Assembly (NCBI RefSeq): GCF_028553765.1
Contig: NZ_CP067134.1
Span: forward strand, 157,501 to 221,500
Direction of reading: 5' to 3'
DNA: 64,000 bases
DNA from: Paracoccus stylophorae
GTDB lineage: Bacteria > Pseudomonadota > Alphaproteobacteria > Rhodobacterales > Rhodobacteraceae
The notes beneath the pieces are model-generated. The model did not search any database. It was given only the letters and a program-made list of their open reading frames with translations, and had not been told where the DNA came from. Within the stretch, counting starts at the first letter, position 1. Each line of letters opens with the position of its first letter. A program made the position numbers and the translations under genes. Shown here one piece after another: positions 26,229 to 33,318 of this stretch.

Positions 26229-26403
26229 GGATCGTCTCCCCTCGCGCCTGCCGGATCGCGCAGAGAACCGCCCCGGCCCCTTCCTCATCCGCATCGCGTT
26301 GCTCGCGGGCCTTCCTCGCCCTGAGCCGCATCATTGTCCTGTCGATCAGCAGGCCGAACGCCTGCCGGCGCCGCGCCTCGGCGCGCCATTCATCGTAAGT
26401 CAA
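26215..26403 (-). CDS. small hypothetical protein between terminase subunits (62 aa)
   Basis: Not recognised. It encodes a 62-residue, highly charged helical protein (MTYDEWRAEARRRQAFGLLI, then many Arg/Glu/Asp), overlapping the terminase small subunit by 14 nt and the large subunit by 14 nt. This tight overlap on both sides supports translation. It may assist packaging or simply be a short linker gene. Confidence 0.6.
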   Translation of the reverse strand: MTYDEWRAEARRRQAFGLLIDRTMMRLRARKAREQRDADEEGAGAVLCAIRQARGETIRGAG

Positions 26404-26995
26404 TCTTCACCTCCGCAAGATCGGCCAGGTGCTGGCGCAGGTAATTGTCCAGAACCTGCTCCATCCGATGGGCATCGACGCCCAGATCGGCGGCCATGTT
26501 GGCGGCCACACGGGCCGGCCAGTTCTGCCAGGCGTCGCGTTCGCGCCGGGCCAGATCGAAGACCATGGTGGTGGTGCGCGCCCGGTCCACCAGCTCGCCC
26601 TTCATCCTGGCGAGCTTGACCTTGGCGGTCTGCGCCTTCAGCACCTCATTGGCCATCCGCGCACGCAGGAACGACACCTCGCCGCCCGCGCCGGGATCGG
26701 GATCGGCGCCGGCCTCGCGCAGGGTCTCGCCGACCGACTCGATGGCGGCCCGCGGCACCGGCCTGGTCGCGGCGCTTGCGCGCGCGGTGCCAGCCGCCGT
26801 GGCGGTCCCCAGCGCCCGCGCATGCGCGCCGCGCTGCTTGGCCGGGTCGGTCTGCGCGTCCCATTGCCGGTCGGCCGTCACCGGATCGATGCTGCCATCG
26901 GCCTCAAGACTGATGCGCCCCGAAGAGATCGCCTTGCCCACCGCCGTGTGGCTGACGCCGCGATGCGCCGCATATTGACGGCGCGACATGCCCAT
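26390..26995 (-). CDS. terminase small subunit (Nu1-like)
   Basis: This 201-residue protein has an N-terminal helix-turn-helix (SRRQYAAHRGVSHTAVGKAI, ~4-23), an Ala/Arg-rich linker and a C-terminal helical region (KLARMKGELVDRARTT; RMEQVLDNYLRQHLADL) for contact with the large subunit. It would recognise the packaging site. The annotated start is ATG 26995; ATG 26989 is possible. It is the first gene of the head operon, with a TATAAT hexamer and the 13-bp palindrome 40-65 bp upstream. Confidence 0.85.
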   Translation of the reverse strand: MGMSRRQYAAHRGVSHTAVGKAISSGRISLEADGSIDPVTADRQWDAQTDPAKQRGAHARALGTATAAGTARASAATRPVPRAAIESVGETLREAGADPDPGAGGEVSFLRARMANEVLKAQTAKVKLARMKGELVDRARTTTMVFDLARRERDAWQNWPARVAANMAADLGVDAHRMEQVLDNYLRQHLADLAEVKIDLR

Positions 26996-27036
26996 TCCGC
27001 GTGACCCTTCCTGCTCGTGCCCGAGCAGCCGGGACG

Positions 27037-27059
27037 ATTATATAAAGCAATGATATTGC
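27037..27059 (-). promoter_or_regulatory. 13-bp palindrome copy 2 with a perfect TATAAT on the minus strand
   Basis: GCAATGATATTGC (27047-27059) is the same palindrome as at 12714-12726. On the minus strand it is followed four bases later by TATAAT (27042-27037), about 40 bp before the terminase start, so it covers the region where a -35 box would be. No good -35 hexamer is seen, so the promoter may need an activator bound at the palindrome. The 12.7-kb copy lacks the TATAAT. Confidence 0.55.
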
Positions 27060-27142
27060 TGCGATTATGCTACACTTCCGGCCTGTGGTGAGCGATTCTG
27101 ATGGCACGAAAACGATGCAGTTCAGACGCCGGAGAGCCCCCC

Positions 27143-27364
27143 ATGACCATGGCCATCACCACCATCAGGATCGACTATGCCAGCCTGCCCGACGGCTTCG
27201 ATCAGAGCCGCAAGGATGCCGTCGCCGAGGCGATCGAGAGCCAGCTGCGCGACAGCGGCATCAAAGCCGATGCCTCGGATGTCATCTCGCATCTGAAGAT
27301 CGAACTACCGACCTGCGGACTCGCCGCAGCTGCCACCGTGCTGGCCGATCTCGGCCTGATCTGA
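27143..27364 (+). CDS. small hypothetical protein (73 aa)
   Basis: Not recognised. A 73-residue alpha/beta protein (MTMAITTIRIDYASLPDGFD, end AATVLADLGLI). ATG 27143 has GGAGAG upstream and is preferred to ATG 27101. It is the first of four rightward genes (27143-28546) diverging from the head operon and sharing the palindrome region. Tight spacing suggests one transcript. Confidence 0.6.
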   Translation: MTMAITTIRIDYASLPDGFDQSRKDAVAEAIESQLRDSGIKADASDVISHLKIELPTCGLAAAATVLADLGLI

Positions 27365-27386
27365 GCGAGAAAAGGAGGCCTGCGCC

Positions 27387-27614
27387 ATGACCATCACCCC
27401 CCGCAGCAACCGTGATGCCGCGCTCACCGCCTTTCTCGGCAAGAAAGCCGAGATCGACACCATGCTCGCCCGCCTCGCCGCTCTGAGCGACGATCATTTC
27501 AACGCCAGCCCAGACGCGGTGAACTGGGGCCATGTCGGCACGCTGGAGCATTATGCCAGCCTGCTGCGCCAGATCACCGACAGCGCTTTTGGCGAAGGGG
27601 AGCATGCGCGATGA
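27387..27614 (+). CDS. small hypothetical protein (75 aa)
   Basis: Not recognised. This is a 75-residue helical protein (GKKAEIDTMLARLAALSDDH), soluble. A strong AGGAGG lies upstream of ATG 27387. Its stop overlaps the next start as ATGA (27611-27614), so coupling to the DUF3489 gene is likely. Confidence 0.65.
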   Translation: MTITPRSNRDAALTAFLGKKAEIDTMLARLAALSDDHFNASPDAVNWGHVGTLEHYASLLRQITDSAFGEGEHAR

Positions 27615-28177
27615 TCCCGCTTTCCGAAATCCAGAGCCTGATCCTCAGCCGCGCGGCCGCGCGCCCCGGCAATCTGGCGCTTCCCTTGCCTGACGGCCTG
27701 CGCGGCGGTGCCGCCGCCAAGGTGGTGGAGGCGCTGCTCGCCAAGGGCCTCGTCGAGGAGGTCGAGGCCAATATTCGCCGTAGCGAGCCGCTCTGGCGCG
27801 AGACCGGCGATGGTCATGGCACCACGCTGCTTGCCACCGAGGCCGGGCTTGCCGCCGTCGGCATCGAGCCGCTGGTGGCGGGCGCCATCGCCGGGGCAAG
27901 GCGCGGGCGGATGGAGCGGGAAGCGGCCGCTGCGGTTGCTCCCGAGGCCCAAAGGCCCGCGACCACCCGCGCCGGTACCAAACAGGCGGCGTTGATCGCG
28001 CTGCTGCAGCGGCCCGAGGGCGCGAGTGTTGCAGAGGCGGCTGCCATGCTTTCGTGGCAACCTCACACCGTGCGTGGGGCCATTTCCGGGGCCCTGAAAA
28101 AGCGGCTCGGGCTGACCATTGCCGCAGAGAAAATCGACGGACGCGGGACCGTTTACCGCATCGCCACGGAGGGCTGA
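27611..28177 (+). CDS. DUF3489 family protein, winged-helix-like C-terminus
   Basis: This 188-residue protein has an N-terminal helical part that includes VVEALLAKGLVEEVEA. An Ala/Arg-rich linker leads to the DUF3489 domain (~120-185; KQAALIALLQRPEGAS, MLSWQPHTVRGAISGALKK, GTVYRI). The domain has a helix-turn-helix pattern and is common in alphaproteobacterial prophages and plasmids, where it is thought to bind DNA. Third gene of the rightward cluster. It could regulate the divergent head operon, which is inferred. Confidence 0.75.
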   Translation: MIPLSEIQSLILSRAAARPGNLALPLPDGLRGGAAAKVVEALLAKGLVEEVEANIRRSEPLWRETGDGHGTTLLATEAGLAAVGIEPLVAGAIAGARRGRMEREAAAAVAPEAQRPATTRAGTKQAALIALLQRPEGASVAEAAAMLSWQPHTVRGAISGALKKRLGLTIAAEKIDGRGTVYRIATEG

Positions 28178-28180
28178 GCG

Positions 28181-28546
28181 ATGATTTCCTTCAATTGCCT
28201 GCCGGAGCACGAGACCTTGGGCGAATTCGCCCGGCGCGAATGCGTTGAGAGCATCGACATCCGGTTCTGCCGCAACGATGCGGAAGCGGGCGCCGGTGAG
28301 ACATTCATCGCCACCTGCGCACCGGCAGAGGCCGAGTTCGCCACCATCTACGGCATCACCGATCTGGGCGAGGCCCGCGCCATCCATGATGTCGATCTCG
28401 ACGCAGCAGGGGCCGATGAACTGGCAGCCGCCTGCCGGGCGCTGTTCGTGGCGATTCTTGCCGCGCGGCGCGATCCGCCTGACGCGGCCCAGCGCCATCA
28501 GGCGGAACAGGACGCCATCAGTGCCCTGAGCTCGCCCATGGACTGA
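28181..28546 (+). CDS. hypothetical phage protein (121 aa)
   Basis: Not recognised. A 121-residue acidic protein (MISFNCLPEHETLGEFARRE; end ALSSPMD), with an alpha/beta first half and a helical Ala-rich second half, no membrane segment. GGAGGG precedes ATG 28181, three bases after the DUF3489 stop. Last gene of the rightward cluster; it converges on the DUF7220 gene. Confidence 0.6.
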   Translation: MISFNCLPEHETLGEFARRECVESIDIRFCRNDAEAGAGETFIATCAPAEAEFATIYGITDLGEARAIHDVDLDAAGADELAAACRALFVAILAARRDPPDAAQRHQAEQDAISALSSPMD

Positions 28547-28608
28547 CACAGGCCATCGTCTGTCATATGGTCGCAAACCTGATGCGGGTCGGGGCAATGC
28601 GCCGATCC

Positions 28609-28833
28609 TCAACGCACTGCCTGTTGGCGGATCGCCTCGAACAGCCGCCGCAGGGCAAAGGAGCGGATCAGCGACAGGCCGGTGAAGATCGCGCCGATGG
28701 CGAGATGCTGCGCCGGTGCGGCGTGAAACCCGAACAGCGGGAACACCAGTACCTGCGCCGTGATCGCGACCCAGAAGCCGACGGCGACGTTGGCGATAGC
28801 CTCGACCATTGACATGGTGCGCGACTGTTTCAT
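28609..28833 (-). CDS. DUF7220 family small membrane protein
   Basis: This 74-residue protein has two hydrophobic segments (ANVAVGFWVAITAQVLVFPL and LAIGAIFTGLSLIRSFAL) and the opening MKQSRTMSMVEAIANV, which resembles the small phage membrane family DUF7220. ATG 28833 overlaps the methyltransferase stop as ATGA. Function unknown. Conserved coupling to phage DNA methyltransferases would be worth noting if it recurs. Confidence 0.7.
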   Translation of the reverse strand: MKQSRTMSMVEAIANVAVGFWVAITAQVLVFPLFGFHAAPAQHLAIGAIFTGLSLIRSFALRRLFEAIRQQAVR

Positions 28834-30188
28834 ACCGCCAGTTCCTTGCGCAGTCGGGCCACGGCCTCGAAGCTCTCGCCGGATTCGGCATGGGTGACGG
28901 TATTGCCGGTCATCAACTGCCAGCGCCGCACCGCGACGTCGCAATAGGCCGGATCCAGCTCCATCCCGAAACATCTGCGCCCGAGGGCGGTGGCCGCGAT
29001 CAGTTGCGACCCGGAGCCGGTGAAGGGCTCGTAAAGCAGATCACCCGGATCGCTCCAGGCGGCGATCATCTCCTCGGCCAGCCTGACCGGGAACACCGCC
29101 GGATGCGCGCCGCCGGCAATGGCACCCTTGTGGCGCATCACTCGGATCACGCTGTCGGGGATGCGATGGCTCTGGATCGCGTTGCCGGCGCCGTGCTTGG
29201 CGCTCACCGTGCCATCGGCCGCGCGCAACCCGCCGCCGCCCAGCACCTCGCCGGCATGCTTGCTCTCCACCGTCTTGTTCGGCCGCCGTGGCACCCGATT
29301 GAAATGGAAGACGAACTCATGCGCCGGGGCATAGCGCCCGTTCCAGTCGCCGGGCAGGCCGGTCCCCTGATCCCAGACATACCAGCCGAAGCGGCGCCAG
29401 CCCTGCGCCCGCATCCACTGGATCCAGCCATCCCAATAGGGGATCCATTCGCTGTCACGATGCACCAGCCCGAGATTGACCAGCAGCTGCGCGTCCCCGG
29501 TCACCGGGGCTGCCGCGAACACGCCCTGCATCAGCCGGTCCCAATCGCTGACCTTCTCCTTCGCCGCGCCATAGTCGCGCTGCTGGCCATAGGGCGGCGA
29601 GGTGAAGAGGAGCGTGGCGCGTTGTCCGTCCATCAGCCGCGCGACCGCCGCTGCATCGGTGCTGTCGCCGCACATCAGCCGGTGATCGCCAAGGATCCAG
29701 ATGTCGCCGGGGCGAGTGACGGGATCCTCGGGCAGGTCGGGGATGTTTTCCTCTTCTTCTTCCGCATCGGCGCCGAAACCTGATGCCTCGGCGTCTCCGA
29801 GCAGATCAGCCAGCTCGTCATCCGAGAACCCGACCAGATCGATGTCGAACCCGTCCGCGCGGATCAGTTCGATCTGCTCGAGCAGGATCTCGGTGTCCCA
29901 GCCAGCGTTCAACGCGATCTTGTTGTCCGCGACAACCAGCGCACGGCGCTGCGCTGCGTTCAGATGCGCCAGCCGGATCACCGGCACCTCGGCCAACCCG
30001 AGGCGCTGCGCCGCCATCAACCGCCCGTGGCCGGCGATGATGACCCCATCCGCGCCGATCAGGATCGGATTGGTGAAGCCGAACTCGGCAATCGAGGCGG
30101 CGATCTGCGCGATCTGATCCGGCGAATGGGTGCGGGCATTGCGGGTGTAGGGGATCAGGTTGTCGACCGCGATCAGCTCGATCTGCAT
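28830..30188 (-). CDS. ParB-domain/DNA methyltransferase fusion (N4-cytosine or N6-adenine), copy 1
   Basis: This ~452-residue protein has a ParB-like N-terminal domain (~1-125; NPILIGADGVIIAGHGRLMA, NKIALNAGWD). A beta-class methyltransferase follows with catalytic motif TSPPYGQ (~200) and SAM-binding motif YEPFTGSGSQLIAA near residue 395. It probably methylates phage DNA against host restriction. The ATG at 30188 matches the start of its paralogue at 32514; GTG 30191 is one codon longer. It overlaps the upstream alternate-frame stop as TGATG. The N-terminal domain contains 132 bp almost identical to the paralogue. Confidence 0.88.
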   Translation of the reverse strand: MQIELIAVDNLIPYTRNARTHSPDQIAQIAASIAEFGFTNPILIGADGVIIAGHGRLMAAQRLGLAEVPVIRLAHLNAAQRRALVVADNKIALNAGWDTEILLEQIELIRADGFDIDLVGFSDDELADLLGDAEASGFGADAEEEEENIPDLPEDPVTRPGDIWILGDHRLMCGDSTDAAAVARLMDGQRATLLFTSPPYGQQRDYGAAKEKVSDWDRLMQGVFAAAPVTGDAQLLVNLGLVHRDSEWIPYWDGWIQWMRAQGWRRFGWYVWDQGTGLPGDWNGRYAPAHEFVFHFNRVPRRPNKTVESKHAGEVLGGGGLRAADGTVSAKHGAGNAIQSHRIPDSVIRVMRHKGAIAGGAHPAVFPVRLAEEMIAAWSDPGDLLYEPFTGSGSQLIAATALGRRCFGMELDPAYCDVAVRRWQLMTGNTVTHAESGESFEAVARLRKELAV

Positions 30189-30595
30189 CACGCGGCCTCA
30201 CCTATCGGCCAGCAATTCAGATGCGAGAGTTCTGAGCGCATGCGCTGCAACCAGGGGGACCACGCCGTTGCCACAGAGGCGAAGCCGGTCCACCCGGTGG
30301 GCCAGCCCATCAGCGCCTCGACGAATGCTGGGTTCAGCGTCCGGGGCGTTTCGCAGGTATCGTCGCCAGCCAGCGGTGTCACAAGGACCTGGCGGCCAAG
30401 CAAGCCGTTCACCGGCGTGTTCGCCAATGTGCTCGCCCCGTCCTTGTGGTCGCGCGCCGTCGGCGTCATCCACAGCGCGCCCGCGTGGGTCAGATCGGCC
30501 GCCCTGCGGTTGCCCGCACTCGGTTTGCTGCCATCCATGGCCATCGGCGTGGGCCAGAGGCGCAGCATTTCCGTCCGGTTGCCGCCGCTCGAGCG
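30188..30595 (-). other. second protein-like reading frame inside the cytosine methyltransferase gene
   Basis: A different frame, open from 31198 to 30188, encodes from about 30595 onward a sequence with clear phage C5-methyltransferase character: RLWPTPMAMDG, WMTPTARDHKDG and LNPAFVEALMGWPTGWTG. In this stretch its third-codon positions are visibly richer in G/C than those of the main frame, as expected for the true frame here. Its stop overlaps the next gene's ATG. It may be a true overlapping gene, the second part of a frameshifted gene, or the product of frameshifting. Confidence 0.5.
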
Positions 30596-31190
30596 GATCC
30601 CGGAGCAGGCGCGCGGGGTCGGCCAGCTCGTCGCCCTCGCGGATGGCGAGGATGAACAGCCGCTCGCGCCGATGGGGCGCACCGACTTCCGCCGCCGTGA
30701 AGAGGCCTGCCGTAAGCCTGTAGCCCAGGCCGACCAGTCCGCTGGCGACTTCGGGGAAACCGAGGCGGAGATGATGGGCGACGTTTTCGAGGAAGACGAA
30801 GGGCGGTTTGATTTCGCCGATGATGCGGGCGACATGGGGCCAGAGGTGGCGGGGATCGTCCGCGCCCCGGCGCTTGCCCGCCACGCTGAACGGCTGGCAC
30901 GGATATCCGGCAGTGACGATATCCACCGCGCCGCGCCATGGGCGGCCGTCGAAGCTGGCAATATCGTCCCAGAGAGGCGCTGGATCCAGGGCCGCATCTT
31001 CCATCCGCGCCACGAGCACGGCCGCCGCGAAGGCGTCCCGCTCGACGTAACCCACAGTTCGATAGCCGGGGACGGCGAGGGTGATTCCCAGCTCGAGCCC
31101 GCCCGCGCCGGAGCACAGCGACAGGCCGAAGAGACATGCGTCTGCGGCTCCGGCAGGCAGGCCGGGGGAAGATACAACCAGGTCATGCAT
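30198..31190 (-). CDS. DNA (cytosine-5) methyltransferase
   Basis: A 330-residue C5-methyltransferase. Motif I is FGLSLCSGAGGLELG (~22-36), motif IV PCQPFS (~102), motif VI ENVAHHL and motif VIII RRERLFIL. Motif X is seen as RLCGNGVVPLVAAHAL at the C-terminus. ATG 31190 is preferred over upstream extensions. The gene lies between the two ParB-methyltransferases, 4 bp after copy 2, so the three form one modification operon. From about residue 200 the reading frame's codon character drops while another frame looks better, so the target-recognition part may be frameshifted or dual-coded. Confidence 0.8.
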   Translation of the reverse strand: MHDLVVSSPGLPAGAADACLFGLSLCSGAGGLELGITLAVPGYRTVGYVERDAFAAAVLVARMEDAALDPAPLWDDIASFDGRPWRGAVDIVTAGYPCQPFSVAGKRRGADDPRHLWPHVARIIGEIKPPFVFLENVAHHLRLGFPEVASGLVGLGYRLTAGLFTAAEVGAPHRRERLFILAIREGDELADPARLLRDPLERRQPDGNAAPLAHADGHGWQQTECGQPQGGRSDPRGRAVDDADGARPQGRGEHIGEHAGERLAWPPGPCDTAGWRRYLRNAPDAEPSIRRGADGLAHRVDRLRLCGNGVVPLVAAHALRTLASELLADR

Positions 31191-31194
31191 GGCC

Positions 31195-32514
31195 TCACGC
31201 GGCGGTCTTGCGCTTGCGCGCGGGTTTTGGCTGGGGGTCGGGGTCGCTGGCCTGCGCGGCGGGGGTGCCGGGACTGGCGCTTGATCGATCACCGGAAATT
31301 TCGGTGAAGGACCGACCGTCGCTCTCCAGCATGGCCACACCGCCGGTGAGGTTCTGCCAGCGCTCGATGGCGACATCGACGTAAGCAGGGTTCAACTCGA
31401 TGCCGAGGCAGGTGCGGCCGGTGGTCTCGGCCGCGATCAGCGTGGTGCCGGATCCCATGAACGGCTCATAGATGGCCTGACCGGGGCTGGAGTTGTTCAG
31501 GACGGGGCGGCGCATGCATTCGACCGGCTTTTGCGTGCCGTGCACGGTCTCGGCGTCCTGATCGCGGCTGGTGATGTGCCAGAGCGTGGTCTGCTTGCGG
31601 TCGCCGGCCCAATGGCCCTTGCCCTTGGCGCGAACGGCATACCAACAGGGCTCGTGCTGCCAGTGGTAATCGCCGCGGCTGAGGATCAGCCGGTCCTTGG
31701 CCCAGATGATCTGCGAGCGGATGTTGAAGCCGCTGGCGATCAGGCTGTCGGCGACCGTGGTCGCATGCAGGGCGCCATGCCAGACATAGGCGACGTCACC
31801 CGGAAACAGCGCCCATGCCTCGCGCCAGTCCGCGCGGTCGTCGTTGAGCACCTTGCCGGTGCGCTTCGTGGCGGATGCGCCGGCCTGGTTGCGCCAGGAG
31901 GGATCATATTCGACCCCATAGGGCGGATCGGTGACCATCAGAAGCGGCGTCACCCCGGCCAGCACCCGCTCGACATCGGTGGCGACGGTGCTGTCACCGC
32001 AAAGCAGGCGATGATGGCCCAGCATCCACAGATCGCCGGGGCGCGAGACCGGATCGGCGGGCGGCGCGGGGATGTCATCCTCGCCCTCGATGGCGCCGGC
32101 CGTCTCCGGTGCCTCGATTTCCGCGAGCAATTCGCCGAGTTCGTCATCCGAGAAGCCGACCAGATCGATGTCGAACCCGTCCGCGCGGATCAGTTCGATC
32201 TGCTCGAGCAGGATCTCGGTGTCCCAGCCAGCGTTCAACGCGATCTTGTTGTCCGCGACAACCAGCGCCCGGCGCTGCGCTGCGTTCAGGTGCGCCAGCA
32301 CGATCACCGGCACCTCGGAAAGCCCCAGCCGCTGTGCCGCCATCAGCCTCCCGTGGCCGGCGATGATCACGCTGTCCTCGCCGATCAGGATCGGGTTGGT
32401 GAAGCCGAATTCCGTGATTGAGGCGGAGATCTGGGCGACCTGATCCTCCGAATGCGTGCGGGCATTGCGCGCATAGGGCACCAGCTGCCCGACCGGCATC
32501 ATCTCGATCTGCAA
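31195..32514 (-). CDS. ParB-domain/DNA methyltransferase fusion, copy 2
   Basis: A 439-residue paralogue of the 28830-30188 protein. The ParB-like domain (NPILIGEDSVIIAGHGRLMA) is followed by a methyltransferase with TDPPYGVEY (~205) and YEPFMGSGTTLIAAETTGR, and a basic C-terminus (KPARKRKTAA). The TTG start at 32514 is chosen because it aligns with the paralogue's Met and has GGAG nine bases upstream. The methyltransferase half differs from copy 1 (DPPY against SPPY and divergent recognition region), so the two probably modify different sites. First gene of the modification operon. Confidence 0.88.
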   Translation of the reverse strand: MQIEMMPVGQLVPYARNARTHSEDQVAQISASITEFGFTNPILIGEDSVIIAGHGRLMAAQRLGLSEVPVIVLAHLNAAQRRALVVADNKIALNAGWDTEILLEQIELIRADGFDIDLVGFSDDELGELLAEIEAPETAGAIEGEDDIPAPPADPVSRPGDLWMLGHHRLLCGDSTVATDVERVLAGVTPLLMVTDPPYGVEYDPSWRNQAGASATKRTGKVLNDDRADWREAWALFPGDVAYVWHGALHATTVADSLIASGFNIRSQIIWAKDRLILSRGDYHWQHEPCWYAVRAKGKGHWAGDRKQTTLWHITSRDQDAETVHGTQKPVECMRRPVLNNSSPGQAIYEPFMGSGTTLIAAETTGRTCLGIELNPAYVDVAIERWQNLTGGVAMLESDGRSFTEISGDRSSASPGTPAAQASDPDPQPKPARKRKTAA

Positions 32515-32829
32515 GGGGCGAACTCCAAAAGAAAAGACCCGCTGCGACAGGGCAGGCGGGTCCAAAGTGACGGACAGGCGAATGTCCGAGAGGTGGCGAA
32601 GGGGCCGGCAACCCTGGCAACCCAAAGTGGCAACCCGAGGGTGGAAACCCAGAAAAATCCTTTGACGCTAGAGGACTAGCGCGCTCATGCCCCCCGCATA
32701 GCGTTACCGCTGCGGAGGAACCAAGGCCGGGGGGAGGCGGCCGCAGGGCGGCTTTCGCCCCGATCATGGGATGAATATGGCCCGTATCGCCTGCTTTTGT
32801 CGCGCCCTATGTTCGACCCTTTCGCGCCC
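32515..32829. other. 315-bp non-coding stretch upstream of the modification operon
   Basis: No convincing gene. It holds three GGCAACCC repeats (about 32607-32632), an inverted repeat GCTAG-AGGA-CTAGC (32667-32680) next to a TTGACG hexamer (32662) on the + strand, and several C- or G-rich tracts. The TTG start of copy 2 and the end of the DUF6362 gene border it. It probably carries regulatory sequence for the leftward methyltransferase operon. Confidence 0.4.
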
Positions 32830-33318
32830 CTAGGGCGGCCCCTTTGCGCCCTCGCCGCCCCGCTTTGCGCCCGCCTCGTCCCCGGTGGTTTTGGCGCCGT
32901 GCGGGCGGCGGCTGGTTTTTCGCTGTTTGTTCAGTCGGTTGGCAATCGTCACCAGTGCCGCCGTCCAGCGTCGCCAGGCGGTCGAGCGCACGCAGCCCAC
33001 GGCGCGGCAAATCTGCTTCCAGCGATGGCCCTCGGCCCGCATCCAGACGATGCGGCGATTGTCGATGATCGCCTGCTCAGTCTCACCGCCGATCAGCGCC
33101 AGCCATTCCAGCGCCTCCTCCATGCGCTGGATCTCGCGGGGGTTGGGGATCACCCGCATCCGCGCCTCCTCATAGCCATAGGCATGCCTGGCCTCATGGA
33201 CATAATCCGGCCAGGAGCGGCCATAGCCGCGCGCGCCGGAGCCAGGCGGGTTCGGCAGACGCCGCAGGGTCAGCGCCGCTTCCTCGAAGCGGTCCTCGAT
33301 CTCGCGCGGGGTGATCAT
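32830..33318 (-). CDS. DUF6362 family phage protein
   Basis: This 162-residue protein starts MITPREIEDRFEEAALTLRR. It contains the conserved SWPDYVHEARHAYGY (~36-50) and a C-terminal helix-turn-helix-like stretch (GHRWKQICRAVGCVRSTAWR, ~95-115) followed by a very basic tail. The family occurs in alphaproteobacterial phages with unknown function. The HTH part suggests DNA binding, perhaps a late regulator. ATG 33318 overlaps the replication gene stop as ATGA. Confidence 0.75.
   Translation of the reverse strand: MITPREIEDRFEEAALTLRRLPNPPGSGARGYGRSWPDYVHEARHAYGYEEARMRVIPNPREIQRMEEALEWLALIGGETEQAIIDNRRIVWMRAEGHRWKQICRAVGCVRSTAWRRWTAALVTIANRLNKQRKTSRRPHGAKTTGDEAGAKRGGEGAKGPP

Noticed and set aside
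24261..26324. 687-codon open frame on the + strand
   Set aside because: Antisense of the terminase large subunit; no protein-like motifs.
27143..27614. Toxin-antitoxin pair
   Set aside because: Two small genes in tandem, but neither product resembles a known toxin or antitoxin and four genes are in the row, not two.
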